Origin: CAVQCA01 sp963763115
GTDB taxonomy: Bacteria > Pseudomonadota > Gammaproteobacteria > UBA9214
Assembly (NCBI GenBank): GCA_963763115.1
Contig: CAVXNM010000035.1
Coordinates: 62,001-126,000 of the forward strand
Reading direction: 5' to 3'
DNA: 64,000 nt
Of this stretch, positions 16,986 through 26,289 are shown piece by piece. Both the position numbers and the translations under genes were made by a program. The notes under the pieces are model-generated. The model worked only from the letters and a program-made list of their open reading frames with translations, ran no database searches and was not told where the DNA came from. The stretch's first letter is position 1. Each line of letters opens with the position of its first letter.

Positions 16986-17469
16986 TTTTAATTCCTCCGG
17001 CCCGAACGTCAGGGCAATTGTATTTTTGGTTTGTTCCCAACCTACCAGATACAGCTGCACATGTTTGAGGTGATTTAACCTCAGAATACTAACAAAATTA
17101 TATTTTTTAGAAACCAACTTGAAAGGTTTAAAAAAACGATCTGGTATCGGCCCACTGCATTAAGAACCACGCAATTGCTTGTTCTGGATCCCGGGTTTGA
17201 TAAGACTGCCATGGGAATGATATTCGTCGTCTGAACAGCAGGGTTATATCAGGCTCTGGATAACGAAGAACATTGATTGATTCAAAACAGCCCTTTGTAT
17301 TTCGTTTTGGTCGTCAACATGGGATTTTGGCATATTCCTCCTTGCCATTCCCAAATCCGTTACACAATAATGATGCACAAGAGATTTGATTCTCCCAGAC
17401 CGGACTCCATGGAACATTCATAATATATTCACCTCCTGATTGGTAAAAGGCAAGGTCAACGAGTAAAAA
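16986..17469. other. Divergent intergenic region, FadL-like / TPR-GT9
   Basis: About 480 bp between two divergent genes. It must hold both promoters. A GG...GC pair that first looks like sigma-54 (near 17327-17343) has the wrong spacing. No repeat of the families described elsewhere was seen. Confidence 0.4.
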
Positions 17470-19461
17470 TTGAGCATCGAGCTACAAGAACTGAACCGTC
17501 AGGTTGCCCTCATGCTGGAGTGCAACCAGCTTCCCCAAGCGAGGGATTTATACCATCAGATCACCCGGCTCAATCCCAACGATGCCGAGGCATGGTATAT
17601 GCTGGGGGCGGTAAATGGAGAACTGGGACAGGCCGACGAGGCGATCACCAACTGTCGGCGCGCCATCTCCATAGAACCCGACAATATCGATGCTTTGGCG
17701 GTACTGGGCCAGTTGCTGTACTCCCGGGGGAACTTCGACGAAGCTCTGGGTTACCTGCAACAGGTAGTACAACATGATCCGGAAGATGCCGAGACTTGGA
17801 AAGCACTCGCAAGCATCCATGGGCAAACTGGCGCTTATAATGAGTGTGTGTGCTGCAGCCACCGCATTATCGATCTGTGTCCACAGGATCCCGCCGGTTA
17901 TGCTAGCTTGGGTAATGTCCTGTTTTTGCTAGGACGCATCGACGAAGCAGCCAAACCCTGCCAGAAATCTGTACAACTTGATCCTGCAAACTCCTCGGCC
18001 TGGTACCTCCTCGGTCAGGTGATGGAGCGTGCCGGAGAACAGGAAAACGCTGAAATTGCCTACCATCATGCCGTTACACTCGATAACGGGTTTACTGAAG
18101 CTTGGCTTGGACTGGGACGCCTGCAGCGACAGTCGCGCGACTACGATGGGGCCGAACAGGCATTCCAGCAGGCGCGGGAGCAGGAACCAGCCAATCCGGA
18201 TGTTTGGCTGGCGCTTGGCTCCCTGTACAGGGAGCAAAACCGACCCGAGGCCGAGGCACAGCTCAGAAGAGCGCTGAATCTGAAGCCGGACCTGGTATCG
18301 GCCTGGGTCCAGTTGGGCAACCTGTTGCAGGATCAGGGAAATCCAGGAGAGGCGGCGGCCTGTTACGACAAGGCACTTGGATATGAGCCGAATGATGCCG
18401 ATGCAAACTACAACCTCGGTGTCTTACATCAGCGGCAAGGCTTCCTCGATTTGGCCAGGACAAGCTTCGACCGCGCCATACAGGCAAGACCTGGCTTTAC
18501 GCTTGCCCACTGGAACAAGTCCTTCATTTGCCTTGCTCAGGGCGACTACCAGCGCGGCTGGGATGAATATGAATGGCGCTTACAACTCCCGGAAAACGTC
18601 GACCGATTATTCAGTCGACCGCTGTGGGATGGTTCCGACCTGCAGGGAATCACTATCTTGGTGCATGACGAGCAGGGTTATGGCGACACCTTTCAGTTCC
18701 TGCGTTACCTGCCATTGTTGCAGGCGCGCGGCGCGCGCGTAATCCTGCAGTGCCATCATGGTCTTGGCGAGGTACTGCAGGGTGGCCACGGATTCGAAGA
18801 GCTGATTGAGCGGGCAGAGTCGCAGCAGCTTGTGCAACTGCATTACGATACTCATTGCCACCTCATGAGCCTGCCCCGGTTGTTCGCGACCCGGCTAGAT
18901 AGTATTCCGCACAACATACCCTATATTAACGCAGAACCATTGCGGGAAAAGCATTGGCAAGAAAGGCTCCGATGCGATTGTAACTTCAAGGTCGGTATCG
19001 TCTGGGAGGGCAGTCCAAAACATACGAATAATCTGAACCGCTCATGTAGGCTCGAGGACTTCTCGCCACTTGCCGGCATCCCGAATGTCAGCCTCTATAG
19101 TCTGCAGAAAGGCCCAGGCGCCGAGCAAGCCAACCATCCCCCTAAAGGTATGAACCTGATTCGACTTGATGATACGATCGACAATGATGCGCGCTTTGTC
19201 GATACCGCCGCAGTTATGAAAAACCTGGACCTTCTAATTAGTATTGATACAGCATCTGTGCATCTTGCTGCAGCGCTCGGCTGTTCAGTATGGACGCTGT
19301 TGTGTGCTACACCTGACTGGCGATGGGGGCTGGAGGCTTCGGAAACCCCCTGGTATCCCGGCATGCGCCTGTTTCGTCAGCAGCGCCCCGGTCATTGGGG
19401 CGAGGTGTTTGAACAGGTGTTTGGGGCACTCTCCATCCTAGCCGTAGAACGCGGCAGCTAA
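17470..19461 (+). CDS. TPR-repeat protein with GT9-like (heptosyltransferase-type) C-terminal domain
   Basis: A 663-residue cytoplasmic protein. Residues 1 to about 350 are a run of about ten TPR units (for example DAEAWYMLGAVNGELGQADE, NYNLGVLHQRQG). After a linker (WNKSFICLAQGDYQRGWDEY) comes a GT-B domain of the kind found in TPR-glycosyltransferase 9 proteins: LVHDEQGYGDTFQFLRYLP, then GIVWEGSPKH, then SIDTASVHLAAALG and PDWRWG near the C-terminus. Such domains transfer sugars from nucleotide donors. TTG 17470 is the only start that keeps the first repeat; a later ATG is at codon 15. It forms an operon with the DUF6165 gene 3 bp downstream. Confidence 0.85.
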   Translation: MSIELQELNRQVALMLECNQLPQARDLYHQITRLNPNDAEAWYMLGAVNGELGQADEAITNCRRAISIEPDNIDALAVLGQLLYSRGNFDEALGYLQQVVQHDPEDAETWKALASIHGQTGAYNECVCCSHRIIDLCPQDPAGYASLGNVLFLLGRIDEAAKPCQKSVQLDPANSSAWYLLGQVMERAGEQENAEIAYHHAVTLDNGFTEAWLGLGRLQRQSRDYDGAEQAFQQAREQEPANPDVWLALGSLYREQNRPEAEAQLRRALNLKPDLVSAWVQLGNLLQDQGNPGEAAACYDKALGYEPNDADANYNLGVLHQRQGFLDLARTSFDRAIQARPGFTLAHWNKSFICLAQGDYQRGWDEYEWRLQLPENVDRLFSRPLWDGSDLQGITILVHDEQGYGDTFQFLRYLPLLQARGARVILQCHHGLGEVLQGGHGFEELIERAESQQLVQLHYDTHCHLMSLPRLFATRLDSIPHNIPYINAEPLREKHWQERLRCDCNFKVGIVWEGSPKHTNNLNRSCRLEDFSPLAGIPNVSLYSLQKGPGAEQANHPPKGMNLIRLDDTIDNDARFVDTAAVMKNLDLLISIDTASVHLAAALGCSVWTLLCATPDWRWGLEASETPWYPGMRLFRQQRPGHWGEVFEQVFGALSILAVERGS

Positions 19462-19464
19462 ATA

Positions 19465-19854
19465 ATGTCGGTAAAGATTGAAGTTTCTCTTGGTGAGCTA
19501 ATCGACAAGATCACCATTTTGGAGATCAAGACTGAGCGTATCAATGATCCCGACAAACAAGACAATGTGCAGCAGGAACTGAAGATGCTGCAGGAAGTGC
19601 GCGTGAAACATATACCGGATAGTGATCAAATTAATACCATTTGCCGGGAACTTCGCACCGTCAATGAGCTACTCTGGGATATTGAAGACCGGATACGCGA
19701 ACGGGAACGGAGCAAGAATTTTGATTCGCAGTTCATCGAGTTGGCGCGGAGTGTGTACATAACCAATGACCTGCGCGCAGGCATAAAACAACGGATCAAC
19801 TCCTTGCTTGGATCAAAGATTGTGGAGGAAAAATCCTACCAGCCTTATGAGTAG
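19465..19854 (+). CDS. DUF6165-family protein
   Basis: A 129-residue, highly charged, largely helical cytoplasmic protein beginning MSVKIEVSLGELIDKITILE. The words GELIDKITILEIK-x-ERI and LRTVNELLWDIEDRIRE are the conserved core of the DUF6165 family, found next to glycosyltransferase and TPR genes. Its function is unknown. ATG 19465 lies three bases after the stop of the TPR-GT9 gene, so the two are almost surely co-translated and may act as a pair. Confidence 0.8.
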   Translation: MSVKIEVSLGELIDKITILEIKTERINDPDKQDNVQQELKMLQEVRVKHIPDSDQINTICRELRTVNELLWDIEDRIRERERSKNFDSQFIELARSVYITNDLRAGIKQRINSLLGSKIVEEKSYQPYE

Positions 19855-20360
19855 AATCGGCACTTCATTCTGGTCGATATTACCTAAATGTTAATTATGC
19901 TGTAGTTCATTCGGGGCAATATGTCTCGGTTTCTCGAAACGGAAGCCGGTGAAGTTAAGCATCACTCAATACCTTGGCGGTTAACGGTCAACCATACGAA
20001 ATCTTCGCAAGATTTCACGCCGATTTACCTGTAAATTAGTGGCTTATGCAGAATCTCTGTACACTTAAAAATAAAATGGTTATCTGATGTGTTGGCATCT
20101 GTCTTATCCATCAAGTCATTCTTAGCCATCCGATCCTTGTCACATGTTTAACTATCATAATTATGTCGGTATACTTTACAGTCCGCGTAGAGTACAACTC
20201 ATTACGACTAAGTCTATAATAATCAAAAAATTATCATAGATTGCAATGCATCTTGCAGTAGATTGAAGAGTCGATAATTCATACATATTGGATCTTTGAC
20301 ACCATATAATGATTCCTATGCTTCATCTAAGAAATTGTTAATTATAGAAATATTAATATA
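19855..20360. other. AT-rich intergenic region with small hairpin
   Basis: No gene was recognised. GAAATCTT (19998-20005) and AAGATTTC (20009-20016) form a perfect 8-bp stem with a CGC loop. There is no T-tract after it. The rest is AT-rich leader of the PEP-CTERM gene. Confidence 0.4.
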
Positions 20361-20374
20361 GGCACACTGGTTGC
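20361..20374 (+). promoter_or_regulatory. Sigma-54 (-24/-12) promoter of the PEP-CTERM gene
   Basis: AGGCACACTGGTTGCAT reads as a -24/-12 element: GG at 20361-20362 and GC at 20373-20374, ten bases between them, with the flanking GGCAC and TTGCA words of the RpoN consensus. It is about 90 bp ahead of the start codon, so a leader of roughly 80 bases is expected. Sigma-54 control by a PrsK/PrsR-type pair is described for some PEP-CTERM systems (established knowledge); those regulators are not in this window. Confidence 0.7.
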
Positions 20375-20414
20375 ATTTATTCATATGGTTAATCGATAAG
20401 TAATTAATACAAAT

Positions 20415-20449
20415 TTCACAATTGTGTTTATACTTCACAATTGTATTTA
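20415..20449 (+). repeat. Tandem operator-like repeats in the PEP-CTERM leader
   Basis: TTCACAATTGTGTTTA (20415-20430) and TTCACAATTGTATTTA (20434-20449) are direct repeats with a 19-bp period, each with the palindrome ACAATTGT. They lie between the sigma-54 promoter and the ribosome-binding site AAGGAGGAG (20451-20459), so they may bind a regulator as DNA or act in the leader RNA. Confidence 0.55.
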
Positions 20450-20466
20450 CAAGGAGGAGTACATTC

Positions 20467-21114
20467 ATGAATGTTAAGAAAACAGCGATTGCATCTGCCT
20501 TGGCTACCGCATTAGGTGTGGTCTCGGTTGGCGCGAATGCAGCCGGCGTAACAAACCTTACTCCTGTCTCCGGTTCGTTTGGCATGGGCTTTTTCACCGG
20601 GGGCGGATATCTGCCGATAACCGATATCGGTGGCCAGAACTTGGTTGGTGGTTATGTAGCACCCGGCTGGAACGTTGGTGCAGCCCAAACCACTGGCGGT
20701 GCTAACAGCATCGCTTCCTTCATCTTTGGTAGTCCGGCAGTCTATGTCAACACTTTCACGGCAGACTCCTCCTCTCAGAGTGGAGTTGCGGGCGGTGGTC
20801 CGGTGCCGAGCTGCGATGCCGCTGCCGGCGTACTGAACTGCAACGTATCATCGTTCTTCGCTAACTGGAACGGTACTGACTTCAACCAGGGTGTGGCAAG
20901 TGCTGTGGGTACAACCGATGGTAGTGGGAATTTCACGCTAGAGTGGATGAAGACAATTGCCGGCGGTCCGTTCGATGGCCAGACGGGTTCTTGGCAGTTT
21001 CAGGGTACCTACGAAACCGCTGCGGCCGTGCCGGTACCTGCCGCCGCTTGGCTGATGGGTTCAGGCTTGGTTGGTCTGGTAGGCGTTGCACGGCGTCGTC
21101 GCAAGACCACATAA
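20467..21114 (+). CDS. PEP-CTERM sorting-domain protein
   Basis: A 215-residue exported protein with a signal peptide (MNVKKTAIASALATALGVVS, cleaved near ANA-AG). The C-terminus VPVPAAAWLMGSGLVGLVGV followed by ARRRRKTT is a textbook PEP-CTERM signal: the VPxPAA motif, a hydrophobic segment and a basic cluster, recognised by exosortase in the membrane. The middle part shares words with the surface protein at 14.3-15.6 kb (FGMGFFTGG, FFANWNGTDFNQG, IAGGPFDGQTGSWQFQG). ATG 20467 follows AAGGAGGAG. Monocistronic: sigma-54 promoter before it and an intrinsic terminator after it. Confidence 0.93.
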   Translation: MNVKKTAIASALATALGVVSVGANAAGVTNLTPVSGSFGMGFFTGGGYLPITDIGGQNLVGGYVAPGWNVGAAQTTGGANSIASFIFGSPAVYVNTFTADSSSQSGVAGGGPVPSCDAAAGVLNCNVSSFFANWNGTDFNQGVASAVGTTDGSGNFTLEWMKTIAGGPFDGQTGSWQFQGTYETAAAVPVPAAAWLMGSGLVGLVGVARRRRKTT

Positions 21115-21171
21115 ATTGATAGGCGAAGCGTCAGTCATTCATTGATGCATCGGCATCAACTGCAATAACGG

Positions 21172-21203
21172 GGTGGGGAAGTCATGACTTCTCCACCTTT
21201 TTT
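21172..21203 (+). terminator. Rho-independent terminator after the PEP-CTERM gene
   Basis: A 12-bp stem, GGTGGGGAAGTC with GACTTCTCCACC (one G-T wobble), with a two-base loop, is directly followed by six T (21198-21203). This is the clearest intrinsic terminator in the window and ends the single-gene PEP-CTERM transcript. Confidence 0.88.
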
Positions 21204-21561
21204 CGTGCTGACAACAAGTAGTCCGCTGCACACGAATACGATGGACCCTGTCTGCTGGTAGTTTTGCCGCGCAGAATTCGAATTTTTTCCGGTAATTTCT
21301 CTTCTGCGGGCCAACTGCATGTGTTTGTAAAGGCGTATTCTTGATTAATAGTGCTGTATTCCGGCGCTATTCAGATGTTCATGTGAGTACACACCCAAGG
21401 TATCACTGGCTGCAAACAGAAAAGCTTGCGGGAGAGAGCGGTTTGCCGCCTCTTAAAGAGTGATTATCGATATTTGCCCGGTCTTGGGACCACCTACATT
21501 GCAATCTCATGCCGTTGAATAACTATGGTTATGATCCGGCATGTCTTGACGGGTTGGATCA
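21204..21561. other. Intergenic region before TPR-sulfotransferase 1
   Basis: About 360 bp with no gene, repeat or clear promoter recognised. The start codon at 21562 is preceded by GGGTTGGATCA, a weak ribosome-binding site. Confidence 0.35.
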
Positions 21562-24258
21562 ATGAATTCAATCAATGAACAAGAGAAGATGCACAGACAG
21601 GCGCAGGCTTTGCTGGAGGCGAACCGGGTACCAGAAGCACTGACGCTGTACAGTAAACTCTGTGAGGCCAACAGCATGGATGCGGAGGCGCGCTGGATGA
21701 TCGGTGCCATCAAATGCGAACTGGGTATGTGTGATGAAGCAATTCACCATGTCTACGAAGCGATTGATATCAAACCTGACTATCCCGAGGCTTATCTGAC
21801 GCTTGGTGGTATTCAGATGAGGCAGAACGATCTGGATGCGGCCGTGTCGAGCTTTACCCGTGCTGTACGACTTGATCCTGACTTTGCGGAAGCATGGATG
21901 CTACAGGGAGCTGCAGCTGGCCAGCAAAACGATTATGTACGTGCCGAGTCTTGCAGTCGAAGAGCAGTATCGCTGGAGCCGCGATTGGTGGAGGCACACC
22001 TTAATCTTGGGAATGCGCTGAAGGCGCAGGAAAAATTCCAGCAGGCGGCTCTGAGTTACGAGCAAGCATTGGCTCTGCAGCCGCAATCAATTAATGCTTG
22101 GTTGCTACTTGCAGATGTGCAGCTGTCGCTGGGCAAGGTGGATGGTGCGCATCAAGCCTGTCAAAAGGCACTGGGACTTGCGCCAAACGATGTTGAATGT
22201 CTGTTGATTGCGGGTGAGGTGTTTGAATTGCGACAACAGCTTGAAGAGGCGCGTCAATGTTATCAAGCTGCGGTGCGGTCGCAGCATGGACTTGCGAAGG
22301 CATGGTTCAGACTCGGTGCCGTGAATGGGCTGCTGGGGAGTTACGAGGAGGCCGAGAAGAACGCTCGACGTGCAATCGAGCTGCAGCCAGATCATGTAGA
22401 TGCATACCTCAACCTAAGCGTTGCACTGAGTGCGCAGGGCAGGATGCAAGAGTCTCTGGCAGTATATTGGCAGTTGTTGGATTTTCGGGATGATATTCCG
22501 CAGGCATGGTTGGGTGCCGGAATCGCATCCGGGATGCTGGGTGAACAGGATACTGAAGAGTCCTGTTATAGGCGTGCACTAGCGCTTATGCCAGATTCCA
22601 TCGACACGGAGCTCAAGCTCGGGGAATGTCTAGAGCATCAGGGGAAAGCTGAAGAAGCATTGAAGGTATATCAGTCAGTCGCCGTGCGTGATTCCCGGCG
22701 GGTCGAAGTTTGGTGGCGACTGGGTCGTGTCAATATGGTGCTCGGCAAAGTTCATGATGCCGAGGAATGCAATGCGAGAGCTCTCGAATTGAACCAGGAT
22801 GAAGTAGACGCACATCTGGGGCGAGGGCAGATTTTTCTGGAACAGGGACGATTCAGTGACGCAGCGTCAAGCTTTAAGACGGCTCATGGCATTGATGATG
22901 AGCGTATTGAACCTTGGCTCGGTATCGCCATGGTTTTTGAAAGACAGAGCCGCTACCAGGAAGCAGAAGAGTGCCTGCAAATTGCACTTCGTTCAGATCC
23001 GGAAAATAACCATGTAATGCACCAGATGGCACATCTCCTTGTAGCCCAAGGTAAATTTGACGCTGCTCTTGGCTGGTTTGACAGAGTGCTGGAGCTTAAC
23101 CCCGATGATCTTGAGGCAGCGGCAAGCATCGCACAGGTCCATGAACGCGCCGGTAATCGTGATATATCGCTCGCTCAACTGCGTACCTTGCTGGATGCCG
23201 GCCTGATGGATATCAGAATAACCCGGGTGTTCGCACGTCTGAGCCGGCATTTCAAACATCACCGGGAGGCGCTTGCACAGGTGAAGACTTTGCTAGCGGC
23301 TGAAAATACAACCTTTCTTGCAAAGGTTGAGCTGAACTTCATAGCTGGCACACTGCACGATGAGCTTGACGAGTGTGACCAGGCATTCTTCTATTTCCGT
23401 AGGGGTAATCAACTCAAGGCGGGCATTGCCCGCTTCGATCCTGGGGAATATGCGGAGTATATAGACAAGATAATTGAGGCGACATCTGCAGAGGCGCTTT
23501 GCCGAATTCCTGATTCAGGTCATCCTTCAAATCTGCCAGTATTTATTATCGGTATGCCGCGTTCTGGTACAAGCTTGGTAGAACAGATTATCGCAAGCCA
23601 CCCGTCAGCAGTAGGTGCAGGTGAGTTACCCGATATCCAGCAGTTCGCTTCATTGCTGCACCATATTGCACAAAGTAATAATACCTATCCCGGTTGTCTC
23701 AATGAGCTGACACAGCTGATGCTGCTCGATCTGGCAAATCAGTATATTGAGAAACTAGAACGATTGGATGTGACAGCTACACGGGTGACAGACAAGTTGC
23801 CTCAGAATTTTATCCATCTCGGCTTTATTCAGAAGCTTTTGCCTGGTGCCCGCATAATTCATATGATGCGTGATCCTATGGATACCTGTTTGTCCTGCTA
23901 TATAAGAAACTTCAATGCGGGCAATCTCAACTATACCGTGGATTTGACGTCAATAGGGAGCTATTACCGGGATTACATGCGTATCATGACGCATTGGAAA
24001 GCCGTGCGTGATCTTCCCGTTCTAGAAGTCCGCTATGAAGATTTGGTTGAAAATCCTGAAGCGACCATTCGCAGGATTATCGAATTCTGTGGACTGGACT
24101 GGGATGAGAGATGCCTGCGTTTCAATGAGACTGGGCGTTATATAAATACGGTGAGCTATGACCAGGTTCGGCAACCAATATATTCAAGATCCGTTGGACG
24201 CTGGAAGTGCTATGAAAAATATCTTAAGCCCTTGCAAATAGTGCTGGAAAAGCCCTGA
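21562..24258 (+). CDS. TPR-repeat sulfotransferase (1)
   Basis: An 898-residue protein. Residues 1 to about 590 are a long TPR array of some sixteen units (for example DAEARWMIGAIKCELGMCDE, AWFRLGAVNGLLGSYEEAEK). From about residue 650 comes a sulfotransferase domain: the PAPS 5'-phosphosulfate loop VFIIGMPRSGTSLVEQIIAS, then TDKLPQNFIHLGFIQKLLPG and RIIHMMRDPMDTCLSCYIRN with the 3'-phosphate-binding RDPMDTCLS motif, and LEVRYEDLVENPE. It would move sulfate from PAPS to a hydroxyl of a protein or glycan. The substrate is unknown; the TPR part probably holds a partner. Start ATG 21562. Confidence 0.88.
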   Translation: MNSINEQEKMHRQAQALLEANRVPEALTLYSKLCEANSMDAEARWMIGAIKCELGMCDEAIHHVYEAIDIKPDYPEAYLTLGGIQMRQNDLDAAVSSFTRAVRLDPDFAEAWMLQGAAAGQQNDYVRAESCSRRAVSLEPRLVEAHLNLGNALKAQEKFQQAALSYEQALALQPQSINAWLLLADVQLSLGKVDGAHQACQKALGLAPNDVECLLIAGEVFELRQQLEEARQCYQAAVRSQHGLAKAWFRLGAVNGLLGSYEEAEKNARRAIELQPDHVDAYLNLSVALSAQGRMQESLAVYWQLLDFRDDIPQAWLGAGIASGMLGEQDTEESCYRRALALMPDSIDTELKLGECLEHQGKAEEALKVYQSVAVRDSRRVEVWWRLGRVNMVLGKVHDAEECNARALELNQDEVDAHLGRGQIFLEQGRFSDAASSFKTAHGIDDERIEPWLGIAMVFERQSRYQEAEECLQIALRSDPENNHVMHQMAHLLVAQGKFDAALGWFDRVLELNPDDLEAAASIAQVHERAGNRDISLAQLRTLLDAGLMDIRITRVFARLSRHFKHHREALAQVKTLLAAENTTFLAKVELNFIAGTLHDELDECDQAFFYFRRGNQLKAGIARFDPGEYAEYIDKIIEATSAEALCRIPDSGHPSNLPVFIIGMPRSGTSLVEQIIASHPSAVGAGELPDIQQFASLLHHIAQSNNTYPGCLNELTQLMLLDLANQYIEKLERLDVTATRVTDKLPQNFIHLGFIQKLLPGARIIHMMRDPMDTCLSCYIRNFNAGNLNYTVDLTSIGSYYRDYMRIMTHWKAVRDLPVLEVRYEDLVENPEATIRRIIEFCGLDWDERCLRFNETGRYINTVSYDQVRQPIYSRSVGRWKCYEKYLKPLQIVLEKP

Positions 24259-24913
24259 TTTCGGTGCATGACGTTTGGCGATCACTTGACCGTCCTGATT
24301 GCGACGATAATCTCTTTGATTACATTATTATATTTCCTGCTTGCCTGGACCAATGTGTTACTGTCAGTTTCACGATTTGTGAATTTCGATGCCCATGTTT
24401 CGTCAAGTGCATTGTCAATACTAGCGATCTCAAAATCCACGCCATGTTGAAATACCAGCGGCGTTGTTGTTGTGCTGTTTTCCTTATAGGTACGATTAAG
24501 CCGTTTTGAGAAAAGTGTGGGACTCTGCGGGGTTACTGGACTTGTTAGGGTCGGGTCGTGCATAAAGTCATCGTGTCTTGGGGAGATGCAACGATTCTCG
24601 CCAAGGCGCCAGGATTCAGGATTCTGTACAGCTCTTTCATAATCCCGATATATTTTTCCTGTCTACTTCCAAGCCGCCTTAGGGAATGGTTGAATACAAT
24701 TTCATCGACCGAGTTGTCAGCTCATGGTCAGGGATCGGTTTCAACTCCACTCGGAATGGCGTATCACCTCCTTTGGCTGGCGCTACCACAGGGTTTTGTT
24801 CAGCGTATTATTCGTTCGTGCAATATGTCTAGCACGTGTTGTCTGGCGATTTCGTTTCGTGGATGAGTCACCGGTTTATGAGCGGTTATTCACTTCGCGT
24901 TGCACCCCGCGAT
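24259..24913. other. Gap, nothing recognised
   Basis: About 650 bp between a plus-strand and a minus-strand gene. Small open frames exist (a hydrophobic one near 24268, one near 24558), but neither has a ribosome-binding site or a recognisable family. A frame around 24685-24830 (FIDRVVSSWSGIGF) could be a worn coding relic; it cannot be assigned. Confidence 0.35.
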
Positions 24914-25729
24914 TCATTTGAGTGGATGATAACCAAAATTGGTAATTGGCTCGAGCTCTGTGGTCACGTCGATGGATGAACCATGAATGCATAACATGTT
25001 CGCAGAAATAATTCCTGGAAAAATGTTTTCGCGGGAACCTGCAAAATTGTCAGAGTTAAATAATGGTGGTAGATGCCAATACAATCTGTAGCCAAGAGAT
25101 GTTATGAGTTCGATCAGTATTTGTGATTGGTCAAGCCGGTCATTTTCGACATAAAGTACCGGTTTGTGCCTGTTTATCAGTTCGGTAGCACCTGATATTA
25201 CTCTGGACTCCATGCCTTCCACGTCAATCTTGATCATTCTAATGCTGGGGAGGTCGGCAAAATTGTCGAGTTTGAATGTTGGCACCTCTACACCCGTATC
25301 GAACTTATCTACAGCAACACCACCATAATTGTCTTCCACTTCATACTGAAAATCTGGAATGGCAACAAAACTGTCCTCCGAGGAAGCGGCAGCCTGGAAG
25401 CACTCCACATTCTTTATACTATTCAATGCCATATTGGCGCACAACGCCTGGAATACTATTCTTTGTGGTTCGAACGCATAGACCCTGCCCTTGGTGCCCA
25501 CAAGCTGGGCAAGGGCCATAGTGTGCGTGCCTATATTGGCACCAACATCAATGACGAAATCGCCTTCCCTGCAAATACCTGCAAACAGCTCTATTTCAAG
25601 CTCGCTGAACTCGCCATAGTTTTCTATAGATTTTCCAATGTAAACATCATTCTTATTGTACAGGACATAACCATGCCTTCCTCTGACAACGGCGTTGAAT
25701 CCTTCGGTATCAATAATGCGTCTCAACAT
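24914..25729 (-). CDS. FkbM-family methyltransferase
   Basis: A 271-residue SAM-dependent methyltransferase of the FkbM family, often acting on sugars or glycans of surface polymers. The SAM motif I is FVIDVGANIGTHTMALAQLVG near residue 60, followed by VYAFEPQRIVFQALCANMALN (the acidic loop E), and IRMIKIDVEGMESRVISG, the hallmark KIDVEG motif. The C-terminus VLYVENDR... fits. No signal peptide. It stands alone on the minus strand beside IS remnants, which suggests past rearrangement. Confidence 0.88.
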   Translation of the reverse strand: MLRRIIDTEGFNAVVRGRHGYVLYNKNDVYIGKSIENYGEFSELEIELFAGICREGDFVIDVGANIGTHTMALAQLVGTKGRVYAFEPQRIVFQALCANMALNSIKNVECFQAAASSEDSFVAIPDFQYEVEDNYGGVAVDKFDTGVEVPTFKLDNFADLPSIRMIKIDVEGMESRVISGATELINRHKPVLYVENDRLDQSQILIELITSLGYRLYWHLPPLFNSDNFAGSRENIFPGIISANMLCIHGSSIDVTTELEPITNFGYHPLK

Positions 25730-26289
25730 TAGTTTTGCATGAGAGAGGAGTCTGCGTGGGACAGGTATTGCCTCGCCAGATTTTTTATTTCATTGAAGTT
25801 AACAGTATAAATGAAATTATTTTTCTATTACTAGAACAAAACTAAAAATTGCTGTGCCTATATGGGGATGAATGCAAGTTGCACGAAGCCGAGAAAATTC
25901 TCGGCGAAATATTCCCAACGAACCGGGAGACGTCGTTGCCACTGAATCGGTAATCCCAACAGTAAATGGTGTCCAGAAGTAGAGGTTATGCAGTCTCTGC
26001 AAGTCTCTGATACGTGGTGATACCTACAGTGCCATGATATTCATCGAGGCCTCCTCCCGTGATTATCGGGAATGGTAGGTATAACCTGCCATCCAATAGT
26101 GCTCGGTGCACTATGACGTCGGTACGAGGGAATTGATGTGTTCCCAGATCGCAGTGGTTTGCCACTGCAGCGTTCTCTACTGACGAACACCAGAGCCTCG
26201 ATAAGTGTTTGGAGCAGACGCGTTTCTGTATCCCGTTGTCATAAATAATGTCAGTCCACTTGACCTCGATCTGTCATTCCTGACGTCGC
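25730..26289. other. Gap beside IS remnants, nothing recognised
   Basis: No gene or known repeat was identified. Small palindromes occur (for example AGTGC with GCACT near 26100). Probably worn sequence next to the decayed IS3 element. Confidence 0.3.

Noticed and set aside
17325..17345. Apparent sigma-54 site TTGGCATATTCCTCCTTGCC ahead of TPR-GT9
   Set aside because: Spacing between GG and GC is 13 bases rather than 10.
24264..24866. Small hydrophobic and other frames in the gap after sulfotransferase 1
   Set aside because: No ribosome-binding site, no recognisable family; at best worn relics.
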